Assembly (NCBI GenBank): GCA_964017155.1
Contig: OZ024854.1
Span: forward strand, 69,192,754-69,256,753
Source of the DNA: Oasisia sp. SBJ-2009
Lineage: Eukaryota > Annelida > Polychaeta > Sabellida > Siboglinidae
Reading direction: 5' to 3'
Length of the DNA: 64,000 nt
Under the pieces are notes generated by a model. It searched no databases. It was not told the DNA's origin and saw only the letters and a program-made list of their open reading frames with translations. Shown here piece by piece: positions 61,460-64,000 of this stretch; within the stretch, counting starts at the first letter, position 1; each line of letters starts with the position of its first letter. The translations under genes were made by a program, and so were the position numbers.

Positions 61460-62640
61460 CTAGAGACTAAGTTCGAAGGGAGAGAGTCTGACCATTTAGG
61501 ACAACTAATTGTAACCCCAAAAATGGTAACTATGAAAATAAGAGATATGAAGGATAATAAATCACCAGGAGTGGATGGGATTCCTCCCAAATTACTATTG
61601 GAAATTATAGAACAAATCAGTATACCGCTTGCGACAGTGTTCAATTTGTCATTAGAGGAGGGAATTGTTCCTTTAGAATAGAAAGAAGCAAACATTATAT
61701 CACTATTTAAAAAAGGTTCGAGAAACAAGTCAGAGAACAATAGACAAGTGAGTTTAACATCGATGATTTGCAAACTATTAGAAAGACTAATTAAAGATCA
61801 CTTGGTTGATTTTCTTGTTAAAAATAAATTGATAAACCCATCTCAACATGGGTCTTTAAAAGCGAGGTCATGCTTAACAAATATGTTATGTTTTTTTGGA
61901 AGATGGCACAAAGTGGGTAGATGAGGGATCACCAGTAGATATAATCTACTTAGATTTAAAAAAAGCCTTTGACAAAGTGCCACACCAAAGACTACTACTT
62001 AAATTAAAGCCCCATGGCATAGGAAATGGTGTGATTAACTGGATAGAAAAATGGCTTATTGATGGAAGACAAAGCGTAGTAGTTGATGGGGAGGTTTCAA
62101 ATTGGAAATGGGTTTGAGTGGAGTATCGCAGGGATCAGTATTGAGACCTATTTTATTCTTAATATATATCAATGATTTGGATGATGACATAACAAGCAAG
62201 GTGTTGAAGTTTGCGGACGATACAAAAGTGTTTAGGAAAATTTAAAGTGATGCGGATAGACAGCAATTACAAGATGATCTAAATAAGTTGATAAAATGGT
62301 CTGAGAAATGGCAAATGCTGTTTACTTGTGGAAAGTGTACAGGACATGGAAATGAAGATGCACAATATACAATGGGTGGTACTATACTAAATACTACTGT
62401 AAAGGAAAAGGACTTAGGGCTAACTATTAGTGCTGACATGAAGGTATCAGAGCAGTGTGGAATTGCAGCAGCGAAGGGTGCAGTGTAGACTAGATATTAG
62501 AACATTTTCATTTTCACAAAGAAGTAAGTAAACGAATGGAACAGATTATCAACTGATTGTGTAGGTGCTAGTAGTGTTAATATATTTAAAAATAAAATCG
62601 ACATATACCTAAGACGGGCGGGGTATACTTAGATAGATCG
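61460..62640 (+). mobile_element. CR1-type LINE, 3' part
   Basis: Resumes in register with 59582 (CTAGAGACTAAGTTCGAAGG gives LETKFEG). Frames, with a TAG at about 61680 and later shifts, give DNKSPGVDGIPPKLL, SLTSMICKLLERLIKDHLVD, DLKKAFDKVPHQRLLLKLKP, FADDTKVFRKI and AQYTMGGTILNTTVKEKDLG. Near 62478-62490 it jumps to RLDIRTFSFSQ, the extreme C-terminus, so about 150 codons are missing. Ends KNKIDIYLRRAGYT, stop at about 62630. Confidence 0.85.
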
Positions 62641-63006
62641 GTTGGACTCTCGATAAGCCAAACGGCTTCCTTGTCCACCTGCCATCTAGAATTGAATCTC
62701 TAGGTGGCAATCTTGTCTTGTTAAATCTATCCATTCCTTCCTACCCCCTTCCCTTATCGGCTCCCTCTCATGTCACACATATGCGTCTCTCACTTCCTCG
62801 GTCCCTCCATCCCCTCACTCCCTCCGCCCGTCCCCCTCCCTCACTCTCCTCCTTCCATCTCAACCTTATCACCTCTCATACTCCCTCCTCTCTCACACAT
62901 CGTCCTTTCTCTATATAGCACCACTATTATTACTATCTCGCTTCCATCATACTCTCCATCCCGCCCCGTCCCGTCCCCTCTTTGGTAAGCGTTTCAAATT
63001 GTAATT

Positions 63007-63007
<1 letters not shown>
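62640..63007. other. Probable LINE 3' UTR and C/T-rich DNA
   Basis: TTGGACTCTCGATAAGCCAA and the following CCTGCCATCTAGAATTG likely belong to the 3' UTR of the CR1-type element; then a C/T-rich stretch to the TA microsatellite. Confidence 0.45.

Positions 63008-63076
<69 letters not shown>
63008..63076. repeat. TA microsatellite
   Basis: (TA)n, about 34 units. Confidence 0.98.
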
Positions 63077-63079
<3 letters not shown>

Positions 63080-64000
63080 GTGTCACATACTGTATATTAG
63101 TGAGTTCAATAATGAGTGTATAAATGTTCTTTCCTGTGAACATTTTAGTTGATTTGAAGGACTCATCAGTTCCTTGAACAAATTCAGCTTGACTGCCCAA
63201 ACGGCAAATTTGAGCAACTTTGGTAATTTGCATAAATCCATTTTGGCCACTGGTCAGATCTTAAAAAGTATTTGAGAAACACTTGTTTTATACGTAAAGC
63301 CCCGTTTTAGCAGTATTTGGGTATGTATAATCCATTTCTGATGTTAAAGTTTCAGTTCCTTCTCGGTGGACAACGAAAGGAAATTTATATGAAATTACAT
63401 TTTAATTTATACATTAATATAAATGGATAATCATACAATATTTGACACATTTGTTCATGAGAAAAGGGTATTCAGTCATAATTGAAAATATTTGAAACAC
63501 GTATAACCAGAGTTGTTCATAGTTGCTGTTTGGACAGTCAAACTGTGTTTGTTCTAGGTCCTGACGAGTCCAAATCAACCAACACGTTAATCGGATAGAA
63601 CATTTATAGGTTCACCATGTGACACGTGCGACTATCAAATGGACAAGTTCTTAAATGTATCACTATGCAGGGACGTAGCTAGGCATAAATACATGTGGAA
63701 GCACTAATTAATTATGTCAGTCTAAATTCTGTCTTGAGGTGCTCCAGAATGTTGTGTAGCATGTGTGACACCCTATCAGTTGCATCATAAGTCACAATAA
63801 ATCATAGGTAAATAGAACATGCTAAGGAATAAATAGAAAAATACACATTATTCTTACTACGTGAAACACGTTGAAAAGATAGAGGACGTGAACGGTTAAT
63901 ATACTGTTATACACAACATGTGTTTGGATGTGCTTCATGATAGACAATCACAATTTGTTATTGTGTTCAGTGTATTATAATAACATTAAAAATCACTGGC
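63077..64000. other. Unique AT-rich DNA
   Basis: No coding, RNA or repeat feature recognised to the window end. Confidence 0.45.

Overview
This window is animal nuclear DNA. Genes are split by GT-AG introns, non-LTR retrotransposons are present, and tandem repeats (micro- and minisatellites, units 2 to 82 bp) are extremely dense. The second gene has the layout of secreted fucolectin-like proteins that I associate with molluscs, so I infer a mollusc, probably a gastropod or bivalve; the species cannot be told from the sequence.

Region 1, about 1-40500 (+ strand), is most of one gene, an orthologue of FERM domain-containing protein 4 (FRMD4A/FRMD4B). Seventeen coding exons plus one likely cassette exon run from 5402 to the stop at 35889, and every exon junction agrees in phase. 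They encode about 999 residues: the end of the FERM F1 lobe, F2, F3, the coiled-coil/CUPID cytohesin-binding region, a long Ser/Tyr/Gly-rich tail and a C-terminal PDZ ligand (-Thr-Leu-Val). Exons for the protein's N-terminus lie upstream of the window. Nearly every intron, and the 3' UTR, carries a minisatellite.

The most unusual feature is that several of these arrays include or touch splice sites. An 82-bp unit repeated 17 times contains the 3' end of a FERM exon plus its 5' splice site. An 18-bp unit repeated about 40 times contains the last codons of another exon plus its 5' splice site, with the first nine units in frame. A 43-bp repeat contains a 3' splice site. Further arrays end directly on the polypyrimidine tract of FERM exons. 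Many intronic arrays also repeat perfect donor hexamers (GTAAGT or GTGAGT).

Region 2, 41676-55187 (+ strand), is a second, complete four-exon gene for a secreted 309-residue protein: signal peptide, F5/8 type C-like (fucolectin/FTP) lectin domain and a Cys-rich C-terminal domain. Its 10.3-kb first intron holds a decayed LINE, two LINE 3'-end fragments, a SINE, a transposon-like acidic reading frame, a 35-bp minisatellite and a perfect 756-bp TCCC array.

Region 3, 55300-64000, is a retroelement graveyard. It has an internally deleted RTE/CFDP2-like LINE on the minus strand, then a CR1-type LINE split by a second LINE with a 7-bp target-site duplication. That insertion joined two unrelated retrotransposon reading frames into one 653-codon open frame. 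Long AT, TG and TA microsatellites separate these elements. I saw no rRNA gene, no intact tRNA gene and no CRISPR array.
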